From: Vandiemenella viatica
Taxonomy: Eukaryota; Arthropoda; Insecta; Orthoptera; Morabidae
Assembly: GCA_031002005.1 (NCBI GenBank)
Contig: JARYHS010009186.1
Location: 183,050,437-183,114,436 of the forward strand
DNA length: 64,000 nucleotides
Direction: 5' to 3'
Position 1 is the first letter of the stretch; every line of letters begins with the position of its first letter. The translations under genes were made by a program, and so were the position numbers. A model generated the notes under the pieces. That model made no database searches and was not told the DNA's origin. It saw nothing but the letters and a program-made list of their open reading frames with translations. Shown piece by piece: positions 1 through 11,667 of this stretch.

Positions 1-1635
1 TCATTGCAATCTGATAAATGGTATAGGAATGCATAGAAGACGAACAAACCCACAAACCCACAAACATTGATTTTTATATATAAGATGTGGCGCGGATTTA
101 CCTGGTACCGGTTGTGTGTTATCACAGCCATCTGTCTGATCTTCTGGACTAGCGCATGGGTCTGACTGATGAAATTTCGAGATTTTGACACCTACTGAAA
201 GGATAAATTTGTTTCTCATAGTCTTGAGATATTCGCGTGAAAATTTGTACAATCATTCGTTCGCGTTAATGATTTTTACGATAAATAGAATAATTCTCGA
301 ATTTTAGCATGGTCTTGTTTCTGATTCATAAAAGAAAGTAAAACTTTCAGCTAACAGATGTGTTGAGACATCTTTTGTCTTTTGGAAAACATGACTTCCC
401 AGTTGGCTGAAGGGTTTAAAGCTACACGACTTGTGAGGTCCCACTTCATCAGACATTGAAGTAATAATTATAAGACTTCGTTTTCATGCAATATATGAAT
501 GTATTTTTTTTTTTTTTAAATACAAGGCCGTAAAGTTTAGAAGTATGTGTAAACAGGGGTAAATTTAGGTTTTCATTATATGTTTTGTTGTGTCGAAGTT
601 GGTAGGCTGTAATTGTGTTGTATTGTTTTAGCCAAGGAGAAGCATATGGATATATGAGATTTATGTATGTATCAACGAGAAGTGTAAATATTTATTTTGA
701 TTAAGATGTGTTAATAAATAGTAGATGATTTTATAGAGAAGAGTATATAATTAAATTTAATCTGCGAGGTGATAGCAAAAAAAAAGTGTGAGACGATATC
801 CTGGGGCCACACATATCGCCCCGAACGTGCTATCAATCATAGATCAGATTGCAAAAGAACCTTGAATGATTGGTAAGGCCAACCAGGATTTCTTTAATTA
901 TCTACTTAAAAGAGGATACCTCGCAGACTGAACAAGCATACTGTGTACCGTTCCGAAAATGCTGAACCACACTGGTTCAGAGATCTGAAGGAACTGTTAA
1001 CTTACCCGTTCGAGGCACCTGAACCACTACAGTTCCCTAAAATGTACACTGTCTGCCTCAAAGTCGGCGCAAACAAACACCGAAGTGGCGGCATCAGTTA
1101 CCCCGACACACTGAAGGCTCGTGTGCGCCGGCTGTGTGAATTTTGCATGCTTGCCCTGTGACAAAGCTGCCGAGTGTGGTCCTTTTGGAGATGTTATTTG
1201 TGAGAACCAGAATACCTTGGATCGCCAAGAGGCAGAAATCTCTGGAAACTTTGTTAAGTAAATACATTTTTTACAGCAGAACTAAAACCAATATCTTCTA
1301 CAGCTATCAAAATATTGATTTACAAAATTGAAAAACTTTTCTGATATAATAATGTTAAGTCGAATGTCGAGTATAATTATTAACTTGGTTATGGGTGATA
1401 AATAAGAACCAGAACTATATCACACTGATTTGATGACAAAATAACAGCAAGCTACCTTCCAAAATAGTTCTGTAACAGAGTAAACCGTTTAAGGCCTTAG
1501 CTTGGATGGTTTAGTGGAATTTTACTTAAATACTCTATAGAATCCGATAGCGGAGATTCTGAGCAAACAGCCGACCTTCCCCAAAGGATGCTTTCTCTGA
1601 GGTTTGTAGAATCTTAAGATGAACAACCTCGGCAC
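1..1635. other. AT-rich intergenic DNA, no gene recognised
   Basis: Only short open frames occur. A somewhat less AT-rich stretch at 943-1161 is open for 72 codons but shows no domain, splice context or repeat identity that I recognise. I see no convincing mobile element here. Confidence 0.5.
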
Positions 1636-1866
1636 ATTACAACGACTGGCCGGCCTAGATAGCGTAAGGGCTAGAGTGCTAGCTCAGCGTACCGAAGGTC
1701 GCCGGTTCGAGTCCGGCCGAGGGCATGGGTGTTTAGTGTTGTGTCTGTGAATGTCTTGTCCGTGTTGTAGTGTCCTTGTGTCAATACTTGATAGCAATAA
1801 ATCACATTGAGCTGGCTGTATGGCCCAGTAGCCGAATGCCATTAAAAAAAAAAATTACAATGACTG
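1636..1866 (+). mobile_element. SINE-B copy 1, tRNA-derived SINE with target-site duplication
   Basis: The body (1649-1853) starts with GCCGGCC and carries a tRNA-like internal Pol III promoter, with an A-box-like block near 1665-1680 and the B-box GGTTCGAGTCC near 1701. A non-tRNA body follows and ends in ATT plus an A-run. Flanking copies of a 13-bp duplication (1636-1648 and 1854-1866, one mismatch, core ATTACAA-GACTG) mark a complete retrotransposition event. The same family recurs on the minus strand at 61468-61645. It encodes no protein and must be mobilised in trans. Confidence 0.85.
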
Positions 1867-2690
1867 AATCACTTCTAATTAGATACGTGATATTTCATCA
1901 TATTTTTCTGCGTTTCTATGTAACTGTTATTTTTCATTCTATATACGATACAGACTGATTCTTAATCGTAGAATTTTAATTAATAATAAAGCAGAAACAT
2001 TTTTAGTGCAGCCATGCACAAACGTATGTTACTACCATGGCAAAAAAATAACCATGAAAGAACTGAATATAAAATGCAAAATATTCAAATAATTTTCAAC
2101 TAATTGATGACAAAAATGACAGCAATTCTATATTAAAGTTTTTTCAAGGAATCTGTTACTTTGATGATAAATAAACAGATATTAAAATAGTTTTGTGTTT
2201 TTTATTTTGTCTTAAATAAAACATTTGAAACGATTACCATCCGAATTTATTTAAAATCAATTTTAACCAGCAATTTTATAAAAACGGCAATAATGCGACT
2301 TCTCTTTGGTGTCGATTCTGAATTTTAATGCATGCAATGTCGAAACCTTCAAACCAACGTTGACGTAGCATCCATGAACGTGGTACATGTCTCCTCATAG
2401 GTTAAGTGATCTGACTGTCTCTTGCTATGGGATACTAATACATAAGCTACAAAAGATTTTTCTTTCTCAGAGCTGCATATTTACTACACTTTCTTGCGAA
2501 AAGTTTTTTTATCCACAAGCTCCTCTTCTATGGTTCCTCTACCAAAGTGTTCAACTGTTTAGCTGAAAGTTTCTAAATTTCTGTCGATTGTGTGTCTTCC
2601 TCTCTGAGTACCTTCTTCAGCCATCGAGGGTAGGTTTTTCATGCCTCCTGAAGAGCGAATATTTTATTCCGTACACCCTTAGTGCAGTTT
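1867..2690. other. AT-rich intergenic DNA
   Basis: No open frame longer than about 60 codons, no recognised repeat and no conserved motif. Confidence 0.5.
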
Positions 2691-2694
2691 CCTC

Positions 2695-2830
2695 CATATT
2701 TCGGTTCTTCCATGGTTTGCCAGAAACACTACAGTGAATTCGGATCTCCTTACTTCAAAAGGGAATGGACGAATTCCTTTCCAGTTTATTGCTCTCTACC
2801 CCCGACGGCAAGTCGTATACTCCTAAAAGA
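2695..2830 (+). mobile_element. Old SINE-A fragment (body and 3' part)
   Basis: The order of SINE-A landmarks is kept but diverged: TTCCATGGTTTG (2711), an ACTCCAGGCGAAT-like block, TTACTTCAAAAGG and GGACGAATTCCTTTCC (2767). The tRNA head is not recognisable. This is an ancient copy. Confidence 0.5.
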
Positions 2831-3235
2831 CACATATACATATTTCAGTTGGTAGCATTAACTTAGATGACAGAAAGAGTATAGCCGGAACGTCATGTCA
2901 GTCAGATATATTAAATCTGTATTGTTGTAACTTCTATTCTGTTTCGCGACGCTTTAACACAATCACCCAAATTAGGGGTGGTAAACGCAGTGGTAGAACC
3001 ACTTATTGAGTCACATCAGTACATTATGCGAGTACTACTGATCGAAACAACACCCTGCCAACAAAGTTCTCCTTTAGCAGCCGATAGTATAGGCATTTTA
3101 TGGAACATTCTGTAAACCAAATTGAGCTCCGGCAATTTATTATGAGTGACTGTGTGAGGAGTCATGATCCTTTACTTTTATGGAGAGACGTGATATTTGT
3201 TACTTACGTTAGTTGCCTCGAGTCATAAATTGTTA
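2831..3235. other. Intergenic DNA, nothing recognised
   Basis: Mixed-composition sequence without a convincing frame or repeat landmark. Confidence 0.45.
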
Positions 3236-3237
3236 AT

Positions 3238-3640
3238 TTGAGCGTTTGCGGAGAGAATCCTCTTAGTGGGTGGGACTGCCAGTTTTTCTGTCTGGCCTTT
3301 CTTTTTCCACCGTGCCGAGACTCGTCTGCCCCAAGAGACAGACGGCGCTCGTCATTAATTTCTCCTGACCTGAGGCTATCCTACAGACGACAAAAACCTT
3401 GCTGCGGTCTCTGCAGATACATCTTTGTACCCCTCGGGGGACGGGTGCCATCAGAGGAGCACTACTGCGGCACAACTTTCAGGCGAGAAAGAACTTCAGG
3501 TGCGCCACGACTCTCTCTTCCTCAACCCCATGGATCTTCCTCTTCTTTGTCATACACTTCATTGTTGGGGTACAAGATTCAACGCTTCAAAATGACGTTC
3601 AGAGTAAACTGTCGTACGTCTTTCATAGATAAAATTTAGC
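3238..3640. other. GC-richer island with overlapping open frames
   Basis: Base composition rises above the AT-rich surroundings and frames of 133, 77 and 70 codons are open on both strands. None carries a domain that I recognise, and simultaneous openness on both strands is what GC-rich non-coding DNA gives. It could be a repeat, an untranslated exon or a regulatory block. Confidence 0.3.
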
Positions 3641-4430
3641 TTCCGGAACTACAGCCATATTCTTTGGTGGAATAATATTGTTAAACACTTTAATGTGAGA
3701 ATTAGTGTTATAACTCCTCCTGGAGATGTACCACACCATTCTTAGTCTTTTAGAACAATCAAAAGAAATGTTTTATTGGCAAACCAGTTTCTTGTGGCAA
3801 TATTTGCTTCCAAATCTAATAACACCATCGTCGATGAGCCGTAGAGCCCTAAGCAAAACAAAATAAAATAACATCGAAGTCCATAGAGAGACGAATACTT
3901 CCTTCGTTAAACAGAAAGATGTAATATAAACATCACTTAATTTATACAGAAGAACTATATACGCTGTATAAAATGAGATTATCACATTCATGTTTGTAGG
4001 TCTGCAATATAAAATGAATATTTCCATTTAACACAAAGTGATATTTCCGTATTTAGTTCCAATTTCATTTACCTGGACTTGCTTATATATGTGTTAAATA
4101 TGTATTTTGAAAGTAAGTACACATAAAAATTAAATTCATGACCTGCCGAAGACTTTCTGCTAAATAAATATTACAACTTATACCTTATTCACGTTATTGG
4201 ATGTGTTCATTAAACTGTTTCCGTAGTGTTCCTGACTATTCAAAACTGGCAGAAAACAAATTCTACCACCAGCACGTTTAGTTTCCTGGTTAAAATCTGT
4301 CTACGTCAAATTTGTTGCTTGGACGATTCCTCAGAGACACATCAAAGGTGTACAATCCGGAAACGAGTGCCAAGAAAAATAGTAATATTTGGATTACATG
4401 CTTATCAGGCAAAAGGAAACATTTCCATTC
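3641..4430. other. AT-rich intergenic DNA
   Basis: Short spurious frames only. No repeat or motif recognised. Confidence 0.45.
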
Positions 4431-4439
4431 CTAAACATA

Positions 4440-4803
4440 CACACCTCACCTACCCACCCACCCAAAAAAGATGAGTAAACAAATAAAAAGAAAGAATGGT
4501 AAAGAAAATACTCAACTTTCATGAGAACAGGAAGACTCAACTTCCATGGGTGAAGGAGGTCCATCAGGATCTGAAAAGATGTGGGGTCAGCATGGAAGAC
4601 ATACAATACAGGGAATTATTCAGAGGAAGAATTGCGGAGCTAAAAGATATGACTGAAGAAAAACCAATCAGGAAAAAGAGGGCATTTTCAGAGGAAGAAA
4701 CAGCAAGAGTGAGCCAGAGAATGAAAGATTACTGGCGACGGAGGAAGGAAACTCAGATGAGGAAATGAAGTTGCGTAGTCGTAGTCCATAGATGGCTGAA
4801 ACG

Positions 4804-4805
<2 letters not shown>
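4440..4805 (+). pseudogene. Probable 3' end of a non-LTR retrotransposon ORF (RTE-like)
   Basis: An open frame at 4496-4768 (90 codons) encodes a highly charged segment: PWVKEVHQDLKRCGVS, then a FRGRIAELKD block, then a Lys/Arg/Glu-rich tail ending in MKDYWRRRKET. From memory this order resembles the extreme C-terminus of some insect RTE-type LINE proteins. It is followed by a short 3' UTR and then a long (TA)n run, consistent with a microsatellite-type LINE tail. No RT or endonuclease motif lies upstream, so it would be a severely 5'-truncated copy. A chance open frame cannot be excluded. Confidence 0.4.

Positions 4806-4841
<36 letters not shown>
4806..4841. repeat. (TA)n microsatellite
   Basis: About 18 perfect TA units, directly downstream of the putative LINE tail at 4440-4805. 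Confidence 0.95.
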
Positions 4842-4843
<2 letters not shown>

Positions 4844-6371
4844 CACAGAAATCTAAATACACCGTCTATGGTTTATATTCCGGCGATTATTAACCGTGCT
4901 GAAAACCTTATCTTCTACCTTACTGGCCACTTCCCGAATGATGATAATTAGTTCCACCATCGGGTCTCGAATCAAGTAACACAGTGTCGAGCGCCAGACA
5001 CCGCCCTGTTGTGCTAGCCACCACGTCAACGAACAGGCTAAATAAAGAATTAGTAACAGTAGACGCCAGATTTAAATAAGAAGTGGTGTAATTGATGCAG
5101 GAAAACACACACACACAAACATTAGTAACACTAATACACTAGATGATTTTCGACATGAATGAAATATGACGGTTTCGTGTTATATGTGTCTTTTGGTGTC
5201 TGAAAAAAATAAATTATTGCAGTTCTTCCTTTTTGATCAGTTATCTCGAAAATATACGTAATTGGTTGTGTAATAACATTGTGGCTTTACGAGTGTTGTA
5301 TAATGGCGAGAGAGATACTCTTTGAACATACACTTTATGCCACCAGATTGAGGGCGCCTTTTAGGTCCACAGATACCAGTATCTCTGAGCGCAACAATTT
5401 TTTTTCGGAACTTTACGGCAAATTTGCTCGCCGGCAAAGCGGCCAACTAGGGTGTGGGCCGTGATTTATGCGCAGTATGAATATTTACTTTGTGCACCAC
5501 AACAGTCTCCTGGGGCAGCGAGGATCAGCAAACTTTAGAAGCGCAGTTTCAAAAGCCACAGCGCCAAAATCAAAGCTTCAAAACCACAATTAACTTTAAC
5601 ATTTAATTCTGTTCTACTAAATACGTCGATAATTTGTCCCTTTCTCTCTCAGCGAACGATTTAATTTAATCAGATTTTTTTTTAATTTCCTTTTGCTGTG
5701 GTAGATACAAATTTTCAAAGTAATATTAAATTTTTAATAACTTTCTTATTCTTCATTTATACTCTAATAAGGTTTAGAGAAATCATAACTTTGCCGTTTT
5801 TGCCGTTTTTACTTTCTCCACATGGAACATAACGAAGGATGGGAGGTATTTGAGAAAAATTCGTATCTTGGTTTCATGAGTAAAAATATGAAAAAGTTGG
5901 TATCCATGCAGATAACATAGAAAACCGAAGTATTATATACCATACTAAAATTGATGAATTCAAAGGGTCCCAGGAACACTGTAAAAAGGTTAATACCACT
6001 TGAGCTGAATAAATAAAAAGGAAGCTGGAAACATAAGAAAAGGTGAACGAGTAACCAAAATTGAAAGAAGAAGAATGAAGCATTATATGAAGAAATTTAA
6101 ACCGAATGTTTGGATTTATTACGTGTCCGTTAGAATAGATTGCATGTTCCGTACCTCGGTTTATTTGTTACACCCACTCTATTGGCTTAGGCGCGTGGCA
6201 GGGTTAGTTGGTTCGTGGCCAGTATTTAAGAAATGACTAAACGCAAATATAATTTCAAAATGAAATATTATTAGCGTCGGTCGGTTACTTTAATTGCGAT
6301 ATATACGTACAGATAGGCAGTACTAATAGGCAAACGTTTCAATATTTTCTGTTCCATATTCTCATCGTTAA
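4842..6371. other. AT-rich intergenic DNA
   Basis: No confident gene or mobile element. A small GC-richer patch lies near 5340-5470 without recognisable content. Confidence 0.45.
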
Positions 6372-6374
6372 CGA

Positions 6375-6620
6375 CGAATGTTCTGTTGGTTCAGGTGTTA
6401 AGGTGTCTGATTGTGGATCGAAAGGACCCCGGTTAGATTCCCTGCTTCGGCGGGGATTTTCATAGGCTCTTAACCCGATCTTCACTTCTGGCAATGTTTG
6501 CTGTGCAATGTGAAGTACGCTACAGCGCTTCCGTGGTTCCGATTCCACGTTAAACTGTAGGTCCACTGTTGCCGGTAGGACTACCGTATTACGATAAGTC
6601 GGATAAACAGGGACGGAATG
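6375..6620 (+). mobile_element. SINE-C copy, tRNA-derived
   Basis: The tRNA-like head has an A-box region TTGGTTCAGGTGTTAAGG (6387) and a decayed B-box CCGGTTAGATTCCC (6429). The diagnostic SINE-C body follows: CGGCGGGGATTTTCA, GTGAAGTACGC, TTCCGTGGTTCCGATTCCACG and CTGTAGGTCC. The same body order is found at 34482-34720 and, more decayed, at 46080-46262 (both minus strand). No clean duplication was identified for this copy. Confidence 0.7.
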
Positions 6621-6699
6621 CACAGCCAATAGAAACTCTGTTAGTAATTCATTACGACAACATGGAATTATTATTGTTAACCACAAAGATCTTTATATT

Positions 6700-7240
6700 T
6701 CAAGATCTCAGAGCTCCATTACAATCGAGGGTTGTGTATAAGATTCCCTGCGATTGTGGTCAGGTGTACATAAGTGAGACCTGCCGAGCAGTCTCCGTTA
6801 AGGTGAAAGAACATCTTCGTCACTCGAGACTAAAACAAACCACGAAATCGGCAGTGGCGGAACATTATGTAGAAGGATAACACAAAATTCAGTGGGAGAA
6901 AACCATTATCGTTGCAAAGCCAAAAAAAATTTTAGAACGAAAAATAAGGGAATCTATAAAAATATACAAATGTGGAAGAGTGTACTATCAAATTAACACG
7001 TTGTAACAACTAAAAGATCGTTCCATAATACACAAACCTCTTTTGAACAGTAAATATTCTTTAGCGGATGAAATGTAAACACATAATCAGTGTTCAAGTT
7101 CATCAAAAAAGACCAGGCGGCTAGATAGATAGAAGCCCTGACGAAGGCCCCAGGTTGGTGCCGAAACGTTGGCGAGGTAAATAAAAAAAACGCAGCGCAA
7201 ACCCCGAAAAAAGAGACAAGTAAGTGCAATTTTTTACCAA
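6700..7240 (+). pseudogene. Penelope-like element relic: GIY-YIG endonuclease end
   Basis: The open frame containing 6700-6880 reads VVYKIPCDCGQVYISETCR, then KVKEHLRHSRL and KSAVAEHYVEG. This is the layout of the GIY-YIG endonuclease at the C-terminus of Penelope-like elements (YKIPC, YIGET-R, EH, KSALAEH). The canonical Gly of YIGET is Ser here. After an in-frame stop the frame continues recognisably (HKIQWE, REsIKI-like block). The downstream sequence ACGAAGGCCCCAGG-TTGGTGCCGAAACGTTGGC (about 7139-7172) resembles a known Penelope 3' segment. The RT domain is missing, so this is a 5'-truncated, dead copy. Confidence 0.75.
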
Positions 7241-7370
7241 TCTTTTTATTTCTATTGCTGAGTCCTTCGAAGTATTTGACGATTTCATTCTTTGCAACTC
7301 CTGTCCTCTAACGTGAAGCTTTTGGCGAGTGATTCGTATTTAATACATAGCGGAAGTATATTACGTTCGG
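7241..7370. other. Short intergenic stretch
   Basis: Nothing recognised between the Penelope relic and the GC-richer block. Confidence 0.4.
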
Positions 7371-7565
7371 TAAGTTAACAGCACTGAAAACAGCGGAGCG
7401 GTCTGCTCTTGTGACACCCACTGACGGCGGAGTGGCCATAAAGTTGGCCGTAGCCGGTGGAGAACGGCCATAAAGAGTCCAGAGACAATTCCGCTCGCAA
7501 TCGGCGGGCAGAGAGTATATAGCGGGACAGACACGTGGCAGCGACGCACCTGCCTATATTACAGA
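7371..7565. other. GC/CpG-richer block with TATA-like motif
   Basis: CpG-containing sequence with GAGTATATAGCGGG near 7512-7525, resembling a core promoter or LTR leader. Open frames on the minus strand (62 and 92 codons) have no recognisable domain. Could be promoter, solo-LTR or an unclassified repeat. Confidence 0.25.
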
Positions 7566-7849
7566 AAAAGCTATAGAGCACGTTTTGAATGTATTCGTTA
7601 GGAGTTACGAGCAGGAACGAGGGAGATATAACCGAAATTGAGAATGCTTTCACTGATGGTCAAATGAAATTTTCTCATTGTTTAATATTTTCCCACAAAT
7701 TCGTTTCATTTAACAATCTTCTATTGTAATAAAACGCTACTCTTGGTCACGCTGTAGCAATGTCTCTCACGCTCTGACATCACACTTCCCGCCTCCACTG
7801 CGCTACTAACAACGACCAGAGACTACACAATAGAGGATATGAGATTTAT

Positions 7850-9780
7850 TTCATAATATTTCTATTTAGTTCAGCGTCAGCAAAGAAATTAATTGCCAAA
7901 ACACTGAATGAAAAATATTATTAAGGATTTTTGATTATTTGTATTAATTAGAAGCAGATGTTTCTGATAAATACTTAACCCATACATATGGAAGATAAAT
8001 GCTTTAATTTTTGCGCAACAATGTTAGCGGAAGTTTTGATTAGATTCAAATTTAAGATGGATTAGAATGACAACTGGCATTTGACGATACAGCAGAGGAC
8101 ACAAGTATAAATTAAGTTTTTTAAGAAATAATTTGTTTTCAAAAGCGCCACGTTACTTCGTCTGTACGAAATTAGTTCCTCGTCGATCGCGATATATGTT
8201 GCCTGGACAACGATTAAAACTAATATTCCGCGGCGTAACGTAAGCTATTAAGATTTATTTCTAACTAGTGTAAGCCCGTGACAGTTTTTTGCGTATCGCA
8301 CGAATCTAGAATATAGTTCCAGTTTTTAGGGTCAAAGATTATGACAGGTTAACCTGATCTGAGCAAATACGAACTTGACCTCTGTTTCATCCTTAGGGTG
8401 AATAAAATCTCCTGATGTTGAAGAACTCAGAAGTATTAATAGACGTAGGTATTAAACACGGAAAGGGATGTTCGGGCTATAGTATAATTGTTTCAAAAGT
8501 CGTAGACTCAAACTTTCTTAAATACGAACTTGTATTTGACCCTTAAAGATGACTCTGCTAAATTTGAAAATATTCTTGTTTGCTTCGAAATAATCACGTT
8601 GCTTTTATTAAGGCTGGACAAATTTCATAATGTAATCTTTGGTCATAGAGTCTGTAACGGCCAGAGAACTTAATACCCATTCCTGATTATTAAACAGTTG
8701 AGCAACTCAGAAGAAATGGATCGCCAGAATAGTCAATTCGGTAACATATTTAGTCTGATATCCACATTAAATGACCTGATAACTCATTTAGAAGGAACAT
8801 GAACAAAGATCATTAACGAAAGTGGTCAGTAAAATACGTAAAAAGCAAATAAACCGTAATATATAAACTTTGGGCAAGCAGCAACATTAGCGAAAGTTTT
8901 AATTAAATTGAAATTTAGCGTAGTCCGGAATAACAATTGGCATTCGTGGTTACAGCAGTGATTATGAGTAATTTAAGTTTTTTATGTTGCTTTCATTAGA
9001 AACATGTTACTGAAAAGCAGTTCAACGTTTTTTCAGCCGTGAAGTTTACGGATATTTTTTTAAAATATGAAAGACAACCTTAATCAAGTTTATGGACTTT
9101 TTTAACAATGAAATGCTATGAAAGGCAAACTTAATCAATGTATTATGGCAAGTAATTTGGTAGCAGTTGAATAGCTATTAAACTGTAGATATAATCTCGA
9201 AATTCTAGTAATGATATCTCTTATCGCTGGTAATTTGCGAGCGAAGGCTGACACGTGACACCGCTCTGCAGCCAATAGCTGTCGAGATGAGTGAGAGAGT
9301 GACTAAGCATAGGAAATTACTTTGCTTTCACCGACGTCGTATTACAGCGATATGGAACTGTGTCAGCCGTTCAAACTATATAATACGGATTTGAATCACG
9401 AAATAGAAAGAGGCAAGAACTCGTAAAGATTTTAGGTCAAGTATATATCGGATTTTTGTTTATTTATATTCGTTCGAAGCAGATGTTTCTGATAAATAAT
9501 TAATCCATACATATGTAAGGTAAATGCATTAATTTTCGCGATACAGTGAATTCGCGTGTGATAGAAACTTTGATTATCGTTCGGCAATGTTAGCGGAGTT
9601 TGTGGTAAGGCCGAAATTCAACTTCGGCCAGCATGAAAATAAACTTGTTGAAACGGCGTAATGCACGAGGAACTACACTGAGCGTAGTTTTATAACAATT
9701 CAGGGTGACTACTGAAACTTTGTGCTGCAGCGTGAGGCACGAGAAATTGCATTGAGCGTTATTTTATAACAATTAAGCAA
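7850..9780. repeat. Locally duplicated non-coding units
   Basis: Blocks recur in order. GCAGATGTTTCTGATAAATA followed by TTAA-CCATACATATG is found near 7951-8016 and again near 9478-9541. CAA-TTAGCG-AAGTTTT-ATTA, followed by GAATAACAATTGGCATT-like sequence, is found near 8017-8085 and 8879-8946, with a shortened form near 9582. A separate 40-bp unit, GCACGAG-AACTACACTGAGCG through TTTTATAACAATT, repeats at about 9662-9702 and 9737-9778. No coding frame runs through them. They look like degenerate copies of one repeat or a nested local duplication. Confidence 0.65.
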
Positions 9781-9852
9781 CTGAGAGTAAATGACGCAAC
9801 ACTGCATTCAACCCGTCATTTTGGACGGGCTGTGAGGCTAGATTTACTATAA

Positions 9853-10110
9853 GGGGGTGTCCGTTAATTACGTGAGCTCAATTACGGGGAGAGGTCAGAC
9901 AAAATCTTAACAAGAAGGGAAGTCGACAGATACCTCAAGTCAACTTTTAAATTTTTATTTCAGATTACTGCCCTTTAAAGAACAGTAGTGCTAAACAAAC
10001 GGTCTCAAAGATTACGAGGTTGATCTTACTTGGGGGTGGGGAGTCCCTCCATATCTCACCAAAGGGGGAGGGTCTAGATTTACGAAAATTTCGTAATTTA
10101 TGGACGCTCC
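9853..10110. mobile_element. Small non-autonomous DNA element (MITE-like)
   Basis: The ends are imperfect inverted repeats. The left end reads GGGTGTCCGTTAATTACG (from about 9855) and the right end, on the reverse strand, reads GGAGCGTCCATAAATTACG (ending 10110). Both are followed inward by G-rich sequence. No coding capacity and a length of about 258 bp. The superfamily was not assigned and no unambiguous duplication was found. Confidence 0.5.
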
Positions 10111-11165
10111 ATAATTTACAAAATTACGTAATTCTTCCAGTAATGTTTATCTCACACAGGTAACCCCGTCCATGAGGTTTCATTACAGTTGTGGAAGGTC
10201 TGCTAGTTAGAATGTAACTAGAATTTTTCCGCTGCTTCGCCAGCTTGGACATTAGTGCACGTAGTTATTCGATTACCCTTTGTTTTTCTTCTAGCAGCAA
10301 AAGATAAAGATTCGTAATGTTGTTTCTTTGTAACCTTCACCTCAAATTAAATTCCAAAATTTTGTTACGCCTAAATGTGTGTTAATCCATAATGCAGTGG
10401 TTTTATTAACGTTTTTCGTATGTTGTAACTATAATCTTTAAAAGAGCTTAAGAAATAAAATAGTCAGAAATAATATTAACACAATCCAAAACGTAGTGTG
10501 TTGATCTATATTGTTGCGTGATTTTTGACGGATATCTCGAAAAAGAAGTGTTATAATAGTATAGATTTGCGAAGATTATACACTGAACGTTGGTGATTTA
10601 AGTTTCTGCTAGTTTCACAGGTTAGAGTTCAACTGGAAGCTTGGTTGTTTCCAATAGATGATAGACAATACCTTTTATGACACCGGCAGCTGTAATAAGT
10701 ATTCCAGTCTCTAATTAAAAAACCATGTTACGATTTGCAATTGCTGTTCACGGCATTACGATTTGCTGTGAATCAATCAAAAAGAATGAAAGTATGAGTA
10801 ACAGACATTTTCATTACCAGTTTTACTACAGCATTAATTGATTTTATTTCTATTCTGTCGGATTTTAAATCCTTACATATATGCGGCTGATAATAACTAA
10901 CGTTAGACACTTTAACAGGGTAACCCCTAGTGAATATTAATAGAGTCTGTCGCAAAAGTATCTCAAAACACGATAATAACGACATTCTTATTTTTAAACT
11001 CCAGGCGATAAAGGATAACTAGGTAGTGTCAATTACGACACACTTTAATATACACGGTCGGCAACAAAACTGAAGGATTTTTCTCCCTCGACCAATGAGA
11101 CCGATCCACAAAGGGACAATGGAAAACAAGAAACAGGACACAGTAGAAGGTGATTGAACGTGGTA
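10111..11165. other. AT-rich intergenic DNA
   Basis: No recognised gene, repeat or motif. Confidence 0.45.
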
Positions 11166-11169
11166 TAAG

Positions 11170-11372
11170 AATTCCTGTCAACATTAGAGGCGGAAAGAAC
11201 TTGGGGAAAGGAACTGGAAGGAATTCGGCCATGCAATTTTGAATGTATTCGCCTGGAGTGATTTGGGGAAACTATGGAAAACCAAAATTTGGATGGCCAG
11301 AGGGGGATTCGAACCAGCGTCCTCCCGATTGCGGGACCAGAGCGTTACCGCTCACCCACTGACCAGGTATTA
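11170..11372 (-). mobile_element. SINE-A copy (minus strand, old)
   Basis: Read on the minus strand it shows GTGGGTGAGCGG (actual GTGGGTGAGCGGTAACG), the B-box GGTTCGAATCCC, TTTTCCATAGTTTCCCC, AATCACTCCAGGCGAAT and GCCGAATTCCTTCC. It lies back to back with the younger copy starting at 11414. No clear A-tail remains. Confidence 0.8.
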
Positions 11373-11403
11373 ATAAGAGCTAGATATCTTTTCCAGTATT
11401 AGG

Positions 11404-11667
11404 AAGTTTCACCTACCGAGCGTGGTGGGTGAGCGGTTAACGCTCTGGCCACGCACTCGGGAGGAAGGCGGCTCGAATCCCCGTCAGGGCATCCAGATTT
11501 GGGTTTTCCATGGTTTCCCCAAATCACTCCAGGCGAATGCCGGGATGCTTTCTTCAGAAGGCCATGGCCGAATTCCTTCCCGTTCCTTTTCCCCAGTCCC
11601 ATCCCGCCTCTAATGACCTCGACATCGACAAGGCGTAAAGCCATAAGTAAAAAAAAAAAGTTTCACC
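11404..11667 (+). mobile_element. SINE-A copy, complete, with 10-bp target duplication
   Basis: The body spans 11414-11657. The tRNA-like head runs from ACCGAGCGTGGTGGGTGAGCG (A-box GTGAGCGGTTAACG) to the B-box GCTCGAATCCCC. The shared body follows (CATCCAGATTTGGG, CCATGGTTTCCCC, AATCACTCCAGGCGAATGCC, GGCCATGGCCGAATTCC, CCCGCCTCTAATGACC, AGGCGTAAAGC), ending ATAAGT plus poly(A). The direct repeat AAGTTTCACC at 11404-11413 and 11658-11667 marks the insertion. The perfect duplication suggests a fairly recent copy. Confidence 0.92.

Noticed and set aside
943..1161. Possible small exon or gene of 72 codons
   Set aside because: Composition is coding-like but no homology, start context or splice sites could be supported.
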